64,000 bases of DNA, from positions 744,001 to 808,000 of the forward strand of contig CAXXLG010000001.1 of assembly GCA_963674495.2 (NCBI GenBank), read 5' to 3'. The notes below the pieces were generated by a model that did no database searches, was not told where the DNA came from, and saw nothing but the letters and a program-made list of their open reading frames with translations. Made by a program: the position numbers and the translations under genes. Source of the DNA: RGIG3178 sp963674495. Lineage in GTDB: Bacteria; Bacillota; Clostridia; Christensenellales; QAND01. Shown in pieces: positions 43,397 to 52,743 of this stretch (position 1 is its first letter; every line of letters starts with the position of its first letter).

Positions 43397-44950
43397 ATGG
43401 ATCCATACATACAACTTAGGCACATAACCAAAACGTTCGGAAGCGTCGTGGCAAACGACAACGTCAACTTCTCCGTACAAAAGGGTGAAATCCATGCGTT
43501 GCTAGGGGAAAACGGCTCTGGCAAGAGCACGTTGGTGAACATGCTGTCCGGGATATACCGCCCGGACAGCGGTTCCATCCTCATCGACGGCAAGGAAACC
43601 GCCTTTCATTCACCCAAGGATGCCATCAGTGCGGGCATAGGCATGGTACATCAACATTTTAAGCTCATCGAAGTGCTTTCGGCCCGGGAAAACATCGTGG
43701 CGGGTCAGAAGGGCTCTTTTTTCATTCATAAAAAAGATCAAATTCAGGCTATCGGACGAATCATTCAACGGTACGGACTACAAATTGATTTGGAAAAGTC
43801 CATCTACAATATGTCGGTCGGCGAAAAGCAGACCGTCGAAATACTCAAAGTGCTATATCGCGGCAGCAACATTCTCATATTGGATGAACCCACTGCCGTT
43901 TTAACGCCGCAGGAGATCGTGAATTTGTTTTCCATCCTGCGCAATATGCGAAAAGAAGGCTGTTCCATCGTGATCATTACCCACAAGCTTAACGAAGTGA
44001 TGAAAATCAGCGACCGTGTAACCGTGTTACGCAAGGGCAAGAGCATCGGTACGGTTCAAACGTCGAACGTCACCGCACAGGAATTGACCGAGATGATGGT
44101 GGGACGACGAATCAACCTCAATCTGGAAAGAGCCGTGGTTGATCCTGATAATATTCATCTATTGTTGCAGGTGATCGATCTATGCCTTGAAGGCACTCAT
44201 GAGAGACGTGCGCTATCCCATCTAGATTTTTGTATCAACGGCGGCGAGATACTGGGAGTAGCGGGCATAGCGGGTAGCGGACAAAAGGAACTTTGCGAAA
44301 TTGTAGCCGGGCTTCAGTCCGCCACCTCAGGCAGCGTTCTGTTCAAGGGCAAGGAGATATTGGGGATGCTTCCTCGGCAGATTATCCGTCTTGGCATCAG
44401 CATGAGTTTTGTACCTGAAGATCGTCTTGGCATGGGGCTCGTGGCCAGCATGGATCTTGTCAACAACGTGTTGCTCAAAAGCTACCAGAACGGCAACGGT
44501 TTTCTTGTTGACCGCAAACAAGGCCGTGAAATCGCCGAACAGATCGTGGAAACATTCGAGGTGGATACACCGGGCGTTCAACATACCGTAAGCAAGCTGT
44601 CCGGTGGCAATATCCAGAAGGTTCTGCTGGGACGCGAGATTGCGCTTGATCCCGAACTTTTAATCACTGCCTATCCCGTACGCGGCCTCGATATCGGCAC
44701 ATCCTATCACATCTACGATATCCTGAACCGTAAAAAACAGGAAGGCGTCGGTATACTGTTCGTTGGCGAAGATCTGGATGTGCTTTTGGAATTATCCGAT
44801 AGGTTGATGGTTCTAAGCAACGGCAACATCATGGGCATTGTGGATCCCCATACCGTCACAAAGGAAACGGTTGGATTGATGATGTTGGGGCAACAAGTTG
44901 AATGCACCGCTGCCGGTTTAGATCAAAATTGGGAGGCTTCGCATGTTTAA
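43397..44950 (+). CDS. ABC transporter ATPase with two nucleotide-binding domains (NupO-like)
   Basis: A 517-residue protein from ATG 43397. The first domain has LLGENGSGKST (Walker A), SVGEKQTVEI and LILDEPTAVLTPQ. The second has GIAGSGQKELCEIVAG in place of a full Walker A and ITAYPVRGLDIG in place of a canonical Walker B, which is normal for the sugar/nucleoside-type tandem ATPases. It overlaps the downstream permease by 8 bases. A start at 43385 is possible but has no site. Confidence 0.9.
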   Translation: MDPYIQLRHITKTFGSVVANDNVNFSVQKGEIHALLGENGSGKSTLVNMLSGIYRPDSGSILIDGKETAFHSPKDAISAGIGMVHQHFKLIEVLSARENIVAGQKGSFFIHKKDQIQAIGRIIQRYGLQIDLEKSIYNMSVGEKQTVEILKVLYRGSNILILDEPTAVLTPQEIVNLFSILRNMRKEGCSIVIITHKLNEVMKISDRVTVLRKGKSIGTVQTSNVTAQELTEMMVGRRINLNLERAVVDPDNIHLLLQVIDLCLEGTHERRALSHLDFCINGGEILGVAGIAGSGQKELCEIVAGLQSATSGSVLFKGKEILGMLPRQIIRLGISMSFVPEDRLGMGLVASMDLVNNVLLKSYQNGNGFLVDRKQGREIAEQIVETFEVDTPGVQHTVSKLSGGNIQKVLLGREIALDPELLITAYPVRGLDIGTSYHIYDILNRKKQEGVGILFVGEDLDVLLELSDRLMVLSNGNIMGIVDPHTVTKETVGLMMLGQQVECTAAGLDQNWEASHV

Positions 44951-46010
44951 AATTGTTAAGCGCACTTCCCTTTCCACTCGCCGCAAAGCAGCCTATACGT
45001 TTGTAGCTATCGTAAGCGCGTTGATCGCGTCCGGTGTGATGGTAGCATTTTTGGGCCAGAATCCGTTGACGATGTTCCTCAAACTAATTGAAGGATCTGT
45101 TGGCAACCGCTATCGTCTAGTACAAACCATCAACAAAACCATACCGCTCATCATCCTCTCGCTAGCCATTTCCATTGCATTCCGCATGCGTTTTTGGAAC
45201 ATCGGCGCCGAGGGACAGCTTTGCATGGGAGGATTTGGTGCTGCCTTTATCGCCTTAAAACACCCGGATCTTCCCGTGGTTCCCATGCTGCTATTGATGG
45301 CGGTGTGTGGCATCGCTTGCGGCGCCATTTGGGCGCTCATCCCCGCATGGATCAAAAGCCGTTTCGGCGCTAGCGAATCGCTTACCACACTGATGATGAA
45401 CTACATTGCCATTCAATGGATCACCTATTTGCAAAACGGTCCATGGCGTGATCCTGCTGGTAGCGGCATGCCACGCATCGCCCTGTTTCCCGACAACGCG
45501 GTTCTGCCAAAGTTGTTCGGTGTTCACATAGGTTGGGTTATTGCGCTGATTCTGGTAGGTATAATGTACGTCGTTCTCAACCGCAGCAAGCTTGGATACG
45601 AGGTGTCCGTTTTGGGCGAGAGCGAGATGACGGCCCGGTATGCGGGCATGAACATCAAACGCATCGTATTGATTGCCGTTTTGATCAGCGGCGGACTTTG
45701 CGGGTTGACGGGTATGATACAGGCCAGCGCCATCGAACATTCCATCTCCGACAGGTTTTCAGGCGGCCTTGGGTTCACCGCTATTATGACGGCATGGCTT
45801 TCCAAACTCAGTCCCATCGCCATCGTGTTTGTGTCATTCCTGTTCGCCATGTTGGTTCAGGGTGGAACCTATATACAGGCAGCCTTACAGGTTTCCTCCA
45901 CAGTATCATCCATGATACAGGGCATGGTACTCTTCTTTATCCTGGGCAGTGATTTCTTTATGCAATACCGTATTGTGTATAACAAAAATACGCGGGGGGT
46001 GACCAGTTGA
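44943..46010 (+). CDS. ABC transporter permease, NupP-like
   Basis: A 355-residue integral membrane protein of the BPD-transporter-2 type. About ten hydrophobic helices; FRMRFWNIGAEGQLCMGGFG is the family's conserved loop after the third helix, and GESEMTARYAGMNIKR is the cytoplasmic coupling region. It overlaps the ATPase gene by 8 bases and the next permease by 1 base (TGATG), so translation is coupled. Confidence 0.92.
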   Translation: MFKIVKRTSLSTRRKAAYTFVAIVSALIASGVMVAFLGQNPLTMFLKLIEGSVGNRYRLVQTINKTIPLIILSLAISIAFRMRFWNIGAEGQLCMGGFGAAFIALKHPDLPVVPMLLLMAVCGIACGAIWALIPAWIKSRFGASESLTTLMMNYIAIQWITYLQNGPWRDPAGSGMPRIALFPDNAVLPKLFGVHIGWVIALILVGIMYVVLNRSKLGYEVSVLGESEMTARYAGMNIKRIVLIAVLISGGLCGLTGMIQASAIEHSISDRFSGGLGFTAIMTAWLSKLSPIAIVFVSFLFAMLVQGGTYIQAALQVSSTVSSMIQGMVLFFILGSDFFMQYRIVYNKNTRGVTS

Positions 46011-46975
46011 TGGATGGCATTGACATCTGGGGTTCTTTTTTACAGACTTCCGTTCAGATGGGCACGCCCATTCTTCTAGCTACTTTGGGTGGCATCATGT
46101 GCGAAAAGGTTGGCAATCTGAATCTTGGACTTGAAGGGTTGATGCTTCTGGGAGCCGTTACCGGTTTTGCCGTTGCTTTCTACACCGGACATATGTGGCT
46201 GGCCATTCTGGCCGCTGGTCTTGCGGGTATGGTCGGCTGTTTGATCTATGGTTTTATCACCATTACACTGCGTGGAAACCATGTCGTCACCGGACTTGCG
46301 CTGACCATCTTTGGAACGGGTTTATCGGGGTATCTTGGCAAACCGCTTGCCGGACAGAATCTTCCTGCATCCATTGCCAATGCTGTGGGCGCCATCGACA
46401 TACCCGTTCTATCCCGTATCCCCATCATCGGGCCTGCGTTGTTTTCTCAGAGCATCTTCATCTATTTGGGACTTATTTTCGCCGTGGTTCTGTACGTTTA
46501 CTACCGGAAAACACAAGTCGGTCTCAACGTCAGGAGCGTGGGAGAAAACCCAAGCGCAGCGGATGCATCTGGTATCAACGTAACTCTTGTCAAGTACCTC
46601 AACGTGCTTGGCGGCGGTTTTTTATGCGGACTTGGCGGGGCTTATCTATCCCTCGTGTTTGTGCCGCGGTGGCAGGAGAATATCACAGCCGGCATCGGCT
46701 GGATCGCCGTAGCGTTAATCATCTTTTCCACTTGGCGCCCCTTACGGGCAATATTCGGCGCATACTTTTTTGGGTTTCTGCGCACGTTGACGTACAAGAT
46801 TCAAAACACGAGCTTCATGATACTGGGAATGAGCATATCCATTCCTTCTCAGTTTTTAAGTATGCTTCCCTATGCCATGACAATCCTTGCACTTATATTC
46901 ATTTCCTTTCGCAAACGTCCGGAAAATCAAGCACCAAAGAGCCTAGGCACCACCTATTTCCGTGAAGAAAGATAG
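46010..46975 (+). CDS. ABC transporter permease, NupQ-like
   Basis: A second BPD-2 permease of 321 residues. MCEKVGNLNLGLEGLMLLGA is the counterpart of the loop in the partner, and GENPSAADASGINVTLVKYL is the coupling segment. The start is ATG 46010, overlapping the stop of the preceding gene; a TTG at 46007 is unlikely. It is the last gene of the operon, followed by a terminator. Confidence 0.92.
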   Translation: MDGIDIWGSFLQTSVQMGTPILLATLGGIMCEKVGNLNLGLEGLMLLGAVTGFAVAFYTGHMWLAILAAGLAGMVGCLIYGFITITLRGNHVVTGLALTIFGTGLSGYLGKPLAGQNLPASIANAVGAIDIPVLSRIPIIGPALFSQSIFIYLGLIFAVVLYVYYRKTQVGLNVRSVGENPSAADASGINVTLVKYLNVLGGGFLCGLGGAYLSLVFVPRWQENITAGIGWIAVALIIFSTWRPLRAIFGAYFFGFLRTLTYKIQNTSFMILGMSISIPSQFLSMLPYAMTILALIFISFRKRPENQAPKSLGTTYFREER

Positions 46976-46986
46976 TTTAAAAATAC

Positions 46987-47025
46987 AAAGAACAAGCCAT
47001 GTTCTGCGTATGTCTTGTTCTTTTT
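46987..47025 (+). terminator. Terminator of the nucleoside ABC operon
   Basis: AAAGAACAAG and CTTGTTCTTT (10-bp stem) with a 17-base loop, followed by TT and then a C. Confidence 0.75.
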
Positions 47026-47044
47026 CAAATCGAAAAACCCGTGC

Positions 47045-47073
47045 TTGCCAATTGTTAAGTTTTTATGTATAAT
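47045..47073 (+). promoter_or_regulatory. Strong predicted promoter of the NlpC/P60 gene
   Basis: -35 TTGCCA (47045-47050) and -10 TATAAT (47068-47073) with a 17-base spacer. Confidence 0.75.
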
Positions 47074-47098
47074 ATGTAATAATTAAAGGGGTGAATCG

Positions 47099-48334
47099 GT
47101 GAGAATCATGAGAAGACAGGTTAAACGTACATCGTTGCTGATTTTGGCGGCGTGTTTTGTGTTTGTTTCGTTTTTCTTTCCGGTTGGCCACGCATTGGCC
47201 CAACCCCGCGCAAACGATTTAACCTGCATGATGCAGACGCTCGTCATTCAGAGCGTCACAACCAGCATCAACAGCTTCGCATGGGCGGATGAGCAGCAGG
47301 TTCAGACCGCCAACGACGGTACCGTTGTGGAGGACGGCGATCCCGAAGTAGATGGGCAGCAAACGGATGAAACGCCAGACGAGGATCCGCCGGAGCAGGA
47401 ACCGCAGGCGGAACCCGACAATGATAAAAAGACACAGGACACCGGTTCTTCCTTACGGCCGGGTACTTCAAGCGATACGGTCAAGAAATTACAACTTCGA
47501 TTGATGGATCTCCAGTTCTTTGACGCGGATGAAGCCACTGGTTATTATGGATCGGTAACCACCGAATCCGTCAAGCTCTTTCAACGCACCAACGAATTGA
47601 CCATCGATGGCATCGCAGGAACGGATACTCTGGCACTTTTATACTCGAACAATGCAAAGAAATATACCATCAAACAGGGAGACAGCGGAACAGATGTGGC
47701 CGCCGTGCAACGCCGGCTGAAAGAGTTGAAATACTTCACCAGTTCCGCAACAGGCTATTTTGGCTCTTCGACGCTGGTTGCGGTCAAAGCTTTTCAAAAG
47801 AACAACAACCTGACGACGGATGGCAAAGTAGGTCTGCGTACGCGTGATGTGTTGTATTCAAGCAAAGCCAAATTAGCGCCTGTATCCACCAGCACAAAGA
47901 CAACGGATGCTGCCCCTGAAAAGGAAACCACAACAACAAACTCTGCCACCAAGAAATCCGTATCCGAATTCCTTAAGTTTGCGCAGGCACAGTTGGGAAA
48001 AAAATACGTTTCGGGCAACGAAGGGCCCACATCCTTTGACTGTTCCGGCTATGCTTACTATTGTTTGAAAAACAGTGGCATCAGCACCGGTCGGCTAAGC
48101 GCCAAGGGCTTCAGTTCAGTGAGCAGCTGGACATCCGTTAAGAAATCGAATATAAAAGCCGGAGATCTGTTGTTCTTCGGCGTTAGAGGCAGTAGTTCGG
48201 TCGGGCATGTCGGCATATACCTTGGAAACAACAACATGATCCATTGTTCATCCAGCAAGGGCAAAGTGGTCATCACCAGCATCACATCAAGCTATTGGGT
48301 AGACAACTACAAAAGCGCCAAACGCGTTTTCTGA
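47099..48334 (+). CDS. Secreted NlpC/P60 endopeptidase with two peptidoglycan-binding domains
   Basis: The product has 411 residues from GTG 47099, seven bases after GGGG. A signal peptide of about 35 residues (LLILAACFVFVSFFFPVGHALA) is followed by an acidic, low-complexity linker (~65-120). Two PG_binding_1 repeats (~120-185 and ~195-260) then a Thr/Ser linker precede the NlpC/P60 domain, which has the nucleophile Cys in FDCSGY near residue 315 and His in VGHVGIYLG near 370. It would cleave wall peptides, for example in growth or sporulation. Confidence 0.9.
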   Translation: MRIMRRQVKRTSLLILAACFVFVSFFFPVGHALAQPRANDLTCMMQTLVIQSVTTSINSFAWADEQQVQTANDGTVVEDGDPEVDGQQTDETPDEDPPEQEPQAEPDNDKKTQDTGSSLRPGTSSDTVKKLQLRLMDLQFFDADEATGYYGSVTTESVKLFQRTNELTIDGIAGTDTLALLYSNNAKKYTIKQGDSGTDVAAVQRRLKELKYFTSSATGYFGSSTLVAVKAFQKNNNLTTDGKVGLRTRDVLYSSKAKLAPVSTSTKTTDAAPEKETTTTNSATKKSVSEFLKFAQAQLGKKYVSGNEGPTSFDCSGYAYYCLKNSGISTGRLSAKGFSSVSSWTSVKKSNIKAGDLLFFGVRGSSSVGHVGIYLGNNNMIHCSSSKGKVVITSITSSYWVDNYKSAKRVF

Positions 48335-48345
48335 CAAATGCCCTC

Positions 48346-48383
48346 AGACAAAAGACCCGATGAAATCATCGGGTCTTTTGTCT
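48346..48383 (+). terminator. Bidirectional terminator
   Basis: AGACAAAAGACCCGATGA and TCATCGGGTCTTTTGTCT form a stem of about 17 bp around a short loop, between the convergent NlpC/P60 and SDR genes. Confidence 0.85.
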
Positions 48384-48388
48384 TACCT

Positions 48389-49150
48389 TCAAAGCAATAA
48401 TCCGCCCGTACAGTCCACGATGGCGCCTGCCATTTGAGATGCTCTGGGCGATAGCAAAAACGCAGTGATATACCCCATCTCAATCGGTTGAGCAACCGTT
48501 TTAGTCGGAATCAGCATGCGTTTCGCTTCAGATTCCGGCGTTCCCGTACCATGCTTGGTTCCATGGGATGCTACATAGCCCGGTACGATGGCATTGAAAT
48601 AGATGCCGTGCTGCGTCATCTCGTTTGCCAGACCGCGCGTAAGCGCCAAAGCGCCACCTTTGGACGCTACATAATGCGTGTTGGCGGTGCTGTTTGTTGA
48701 AATCGCCGATTTGGACAAGACGTTTACGCAACGGCCCTGCTTGTTGTTTGAAAGACAATGCTGGATAAACGCCTGACACATCATAAACATCCCGGTCAGA
48801 TTGGTATCCAAAAAACGATGCCACTCGGACAGCGGCATAGCTTCCACCGCAGAACGTCCCATCACACCGGCGTTGTTGATCAAAAGATCCACGCCGCCAA
48901 ATGCATCGATGGCCTGCTCGTACAGCATCTGAACGTTTTCCTCTTTACTTATGTCCGCCTGCACCGCAATGGTGCGTACGCCATGACGTTTGCCAAGATC
49001 CCGTGCAAACGTTTCGCATTCTTCGGGATCGGATCGGTAATCCACGACAATATCCACACCCTCTTCCGCCAACACTTCACAGATGCCCGCACCGATACCC
49101 CGTGCACCGCCGGTGACAATGGCCACCTTTCCCTTCAGCATCAGATCCAC
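48389..49150 (-). CDS. Short-chain dehydrogenase/reductase (FabG-like)
   Basis: The protein has 253 residues. TGGARGIG (13-20) binds NAD(P), NNAGVMG (92-98) stabilises the core, Ser near 148, Tyr160 and Lys164 (YVASK) form the catalytic set, and the C-terminal PGYV loop is typical. GTG 49150 follows GGAGGAGGG. It lies downstream of, and co-directional with, a MarR gene (about 110 bases apart), which may control it. The substrate cannot be read from the sequence. Confidence 0.88.
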   Translation of the reverse strand: MDLMLKGKVAIVTGGARGIGAGICEVLAEEGVDIVVDYRSDPEECETFARDLGKRHGVRTIAVQADISKEENVQMLYEQAIDAFGGVDLLINNAGVMGRSAVEAMPLSEWHRFLDTNLTGMFMMCQAFIQHCLSNNKQGRCVNVLSKSAISTNSTANTHYVASKGGALALTRGLANEMTQHGIYFNAIVPGYVASHGTKHGTGTPESEAKRMLIPTKTVAQPIEMGYITAFLLSPRASQMAGAIVDCTGGLLL

Positions 49151-49260
49151 GTAAAACCCTCCTCCGTTATTATTAATGATTATTGTTCATCAGAAATTAA
49201 GTATGTTGGAACGACAAAACGCCACAGCACGACACTGTGACGCCACATAGTTTAAAGACT

Positions 49261-49701
49261 TCAAGCAAATTCCGGATCGCGTAGTACCTCAAGCGAATTT
49301 TGCAGTAGGCGGACGAGCTCCCTTCCGTCTTGTTCCCCCAATTTTTCCAACAGTTTATCAACGGTGCCCACAACCTGTTGCCATATCTGCTCAAACTGTG
49401 CACGACCCTTATCTGTAAGTGCAATCTGAACGCGTCGCTTGTCCACCATATCGATATTGCGCGTGATAAATTCTTCGTCCAATGCATGGTTTATGACGGC
49501 GGTAACGGCTGGACGTGAAATGCCAAGACGCTTGCCGATGCCCGACGGCGTCAGGTACGGTTTACCCTTAGTCTCGGCGCGGTACACACAACCAAGCAAT
49601 CCGATTTCGCTCCTGCTTATCGCCGCATTGCGATGGGCGATATATTTGATGCGCGGAAATATTTGCAGCGTTTGGGCCAGCTCGAGCGCAAGATCCTGCA
49701 T
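49261..49701 (-). CDS. MarR-family transcriptional regulator
   Basis: The protein has 146 residues. A winged helix: ISRSEIGLLGCVYRAETKGK, TPSGIGKRLGISRPAVTAVIN (helix-turn-helix), and DMVDKRRVQIALTDKGRAQF (wing). Usual length for MarR dimers. Its promoter holds an imperfect palindrome that may be its own operator. It probably regulates itself and possibly the SDR gene. The ligand is unknown. Confidence 0.9.
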   Translation of the reverse strand: MQDLALELAQTLQIFPRIKYIAHRNAAISRSEIGLLGCVYRAETKGKPYLTPSGIGKRLGISRPAVTAVINHALDEEFITRNIDMVDKRRVQIALTDKGRAQFEQIWQQVVGTVDKLLEKLGEQDGRELVRLLQNSLEVLRDPEFA

Positions 49702-49742
49702 GTCAGCTCCCTTTGCACAATCATTTCGGTCAACTCTCTATC

Positions 49743-49770
49743 ATTATAGGTTATACACGTTATATGTCAA
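49743..49770 (-). promoter_or_regulatory. Predicted MarR promoter with an operator-like element
   Basis: On the minus strand TTGACA (49765-49770) and TATAAT (49743-49748) are 16 bases apart. The spacer contains TATAACGTGTATA, an imperfect palindrome of the type bound by MarR dimers. Confidence 0.65.
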
Positions 49771-49812
49771 GATAACTCAATGCGTAAATTTCCAGGCACA
49801 ACAGACTCCGCT

Positions 49813-51321
49813 TTAATTTATCCCCGTAAGACCCATCAGGCCGGCCAACCTTTCATAAATACCGGTTGAATGGTACACGCCGGCAAATGCCGCTGCTCCC
49901 ACACCATGCGCATAGATTGGCAAAGGACTGGCGGTATGTACGTAGGAAGCGAACGCAACACCTATATGCCTGTTTAGTATATGGTTGGCCGTAACGGTCA
50001 GTGGTTCGTAAGCACTGTACAGTAGATCGTCATCCACTGTCCTGTCCACTACGCTCCCTACCGTCCTCTGATAAGCATCGTACAATTGATTGTACTCCGC
50101 ATCCGTCATAACAAGATTGGGGTCGGTATTGTCCGTTGCATTCTTCTTAGCAACAAGCCCAAACACCGTCTCGATATCGGCCAAGACGGTCTCATAAGAC
50201 GTTTTATTCTCCTTATACACCGGGATATATGTGTTGTTGTATTTCGTGAACGACATTGTCTGCCTTTGCAGGTATTTGGGATACAACACGTACCCCAAAG
50301 CAACGTTGCCCAAGCTCATGCCGCCCGTTTCATGGTCGGCCGTTACCAGAATCAGTGTTTCATCTGGATGCAAGTTGTAGAAATCGACAGCCACCTGTAC
50401 CGCATCGCTTAGCGCTAGTACTTCAGATACGGTCGCGTTTGAGTCGTTGGCATGACAAGCCCAGTCGATCTTTCCACTCTCCACCATCATGAAATAGCCC
50501 GTATCGTTGTCCAACATTTCGATGCCTTTTTCCACATAATCAGCCAGCGACCAGTCCGATTCCGCCGCATCCATCCGGTACGGAACGGTGACTGTATCCT
50601 GATCAACCGGAGGCGCTACCACAAGCGCCCTGCCGTCTATTTTCGTCAATGCCTCCGCTTGAGCTTTGGTATCGGCAACGTTATAGCCGACCGCTTGGGC
50701 AAGCACATACAGATTTTCCGAGGTGCCACCGTTGTCTATGTCATACAATCCACCGCCGCCAAAATAATCAAAACCGCTTTCGATCAGATCAAGACCAATG
50801 GCATAGTACATACTTCGCGATTGTTGATGCGAGTAAAAAACGGCCGGCGTCGCATGGTTAAGATAAACCGTTGATACAATGCCAATTTTATATCCCTTTT
50901 CGGCTTTCAACTTTTCCGCAATGCTCGGATAAGCTACCATACCGCTGGCATCCATGCCGATACGCCCGGATACTGTAACTTCTCCGGTGGCTATGGCCGT
51001 GCCCGACGATGCGGAATCCGGGATACAAGATGTGCTGTCGTAGGTCTCAATGCAACCCGTTACGTCAAAATCCATAAAGTTGACATGCGCGGTTCCGTTG
51101 TCGTGATGACTCGCGCCCAGATACAGAGCAGCAGCCTGAACCTGCGCATAGGACATTCCGTCTCCAATAAACAAGAACACATATTTGGGTGTTTCGCTAT
51201 CCAAATGCTCTATGGCTGGTGACTTAGTATCCGCTTGAAGCGGCTGCTTGCATCCCAACAACGACGCAAGCGTTATCATCAAAACCAACCCTATGCCCAG
51301 CCACCGTCTCCATACTTTCAT
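49813..51321 (-). CDS. Alkaline phosphatase (PhoA family), lipoprotein
   Basis: A 502-residue exported phosphomonoesterase. The signal peptide ends in SLLGC, with the lipid-anchored Cys at 24. FIGDGMS (first metal site, Asp54), PDSASSGTA (Ser103 nucleophile), HATPAVFYSH and TADHETGG are the canonical metal and catalytic motifs. Cysteines elsewhere could form disulfides outside the membrane. It is a single gene and no Pho box was identified, so its control is unknown. Confidence 0.92.
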   Translation of the reverse strand: MKVWRRWLGIGLVLMITLASLLGCKQPLQADTKSPAIEHLDSETPKYVFLFIGDGMSYAQVQAAALYLGASHHDNGTAHVNFMDFDVTGCIETYDSTSCIPDSASSGTAIATGEVTVSGRIGMDASGMVAYPSIAEKLKAEKGYKIGIVSTVYLNHATPAVFYSHQQSRSMYYAIGLDLIESGFDYFGGGGLYDIDNGGTSENLYVLAQAVGYNVADTKAQAEALTKIDGRALVVAPPVDQDTVTVPYRMDAAESDWSLADYVEKGIEMLDNDTGYFMMVESGKIDWACHANDSNATVSEVLALSDAVQVAVDFYNLHPDETLILVTADHETGGMSLGNVALGYVLYPKYLQRQTMSFTKYNNTYIPVYKENKTSYETVLADIETVFGLVAKKNATDNTDPNLVMTDAEYNQLYDAYQRTVGSVVDRTVDDDLLYSAYEPLTVTANHILNRHIGVAFASYVHTASPLPIYAHGVGAAAFAGVYHSTGIYERLAGLMGLTGIN

Positions 51322-51390
51322 ACTTGTTCAATCTCCTTTATAAAACGAGTGAAATGAGCCACGCCGCATATCGATCCAAGGCAAGCCGAA

Positions 51391-52374
51391 CTACTGAGCC
51401 TTCAAATGTTCACTGGCTTGCTGAATATAGGCAATATCTTCCGGTTCAATGGCAAGTGCTACCGCTCTTGCAGAATCCACAAGCGATTCCACGCGCCTGA
51501 CGCCGATCAACAAATTGATACAATCCGACTGGGCAATGGTCCATGCCTGTACGAGATTAGCAAACGAACAATTGTATTTTTCGCACAACGGCTCAAGACT
51601 TTGGTAAAAAGCCTCCATGTGCGGACGCATCTGAGTGGAAAACCATTTATTCCGCGAACGGTAGTCTCCCTGAGGGAACACGTGCCCGAGCTGACGTCTT
51701 CCTGTGAGCGCCCCTGCTTCCAGCGAAGCAAACACCTGAAATGTCGTCCCCAACGCCTCACAGACAGGGATGTACTCGACCTTTGCGCCCGGCGTTAGCA
51801 TGCTGAATTTCTCCTGAACCAATGCAACCGGTCCTACCTGATGGTAGGCCTCTAGAATCTGCGCGGATGCGTTGGATATCCCGACAGCGCGTATCTTTCC
51901 CTCTTCAATCAGCTTCATCAACACAGCCATCGTCTCATCAACCGGCGTACGGTCGGTTTGGCGATGGGTTATGTATACATCCACATAATCCGTCCCAAGC
52001 CGCTTGAGGCTTTCCTCCAGATCCTCTCGAATGGAAACGCCTGTCAGGTTGCGGTACACACTGACGCCGTCGCGCACGTACTCCAACTGCCCCTCGGTAT
52101 CGCGCCAATTCAACGAGCATTTTGTCTGGATTATATACTTTTCCCTTCGTCCTTTAAGGGCATGACCCAACATGCGCTCGCTTCTACCTAGACCATAGAC
52201 CGAAGCGGTATCAATCAGATTGATGCCAAGATCCGTAGCGGCATCCAGCAACGACGCCACCGTATTCTCATCGGCTTTCGTATCGCTCCATGTCTTGCCT
52301 CCGCCGAGTCCGAACGTCCCGATCGACATTAAAGACACAGCAATATCCGTTTTACCAAGCTGCCTGTATTTCAT
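51391..52374 (-). CDS. Aldo/keto reductase
   Basis: A (beta/alpha)8-barrel NADPH-dependent reductase of 327 residues. The catalytic tetrad is Asp55, Tyr60, Lys85 and His137 (LIDTASVYG, IIQTKC, VYITHRQT). The C-terminal VGISNASAQILEAY and LLIGVRRVESL are typical of the AKR11-type group. ATG follows GAGGCGACC. It has no partner gene that hints at its substrate. Confidence 0.9.
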   Translation of the reverse strand: MKYRQLGKTDIAVSLMSIGTFGLGGGKTWSDTKADENTVASLLDAATDLGINLIDTASVYGLGRSERMLGHALKGRREKYIIQTKCSLNWRDTEGQLEYVRDGVSVYRNLTGVSIREDLEESLKRLGTDYVDVYITHRQTDRTPVDETMAVLMKLIEEGKIRAVGISNASAQILEAYHQVGPVALVQEKFSMLTPGAKVEYIPVCEALGTTFQVFASLEAGALTGRRQLGHVFPQGDYRSRNKWFSTQMRPHMEAFYQSLEPLCEKYNCSFANLVQAWTIAQSDCINLLIGVRRVESLVDSARAVALAIEPEDIAYIQQASEHLKAQ

Positions 52375-52743
52375 ATCGGTCGCCTCCTGTCTCGATATTT
52401 ACAGCTTATCCATTTGTGTATGTAAAATCAAGGCGTATAAGTATACCTTCTGTTTAATATATAACTTATATTTATAGTTTTGTCCCGTCAAAGGGCACGC
52501 CCGGGGAGTGCCCACGGGTGTTCCGATGTTGCTCCGGTAATATTTTGCGATTTGGGACATACTGTCAACCATACTTCAATGCCGTTAATCCGCATAAATC
52601 GACAAATAAACGCACTTTACATCCAATTGACTTAAAATATTAATGCGCCTATAATATTCTTTGGTCTCTAATTTTATACGTGCATGATATCTTTGCATTT
52701 TCTTATTGGTAAGCGTTAAAAGCAAAATATGGGAGGTCCGTAT
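52375..52743. other. Long leader region of the oppBCDFA operon
   Basis: About 370 bases between divergent genes. It contains a GC-rich hairpin GGGCAC-N9-GTGCCC (about 52493-52513) and the promoter noted separately; no open frame was found. A role for the hairpin (terminator of read-through or regulatory RNA) is unknown. Confidence 0.4.
52627..52655 (+). promoter_or_regulatory. Predicted promoter of the oppBCDFA operon
   Basis: -35 TTGACT (52627-52632) and -10 TATAAT (52650-52655) have a 17-base spacer. The leader is about 85 bases to the ATG. Confidence 0.75.
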
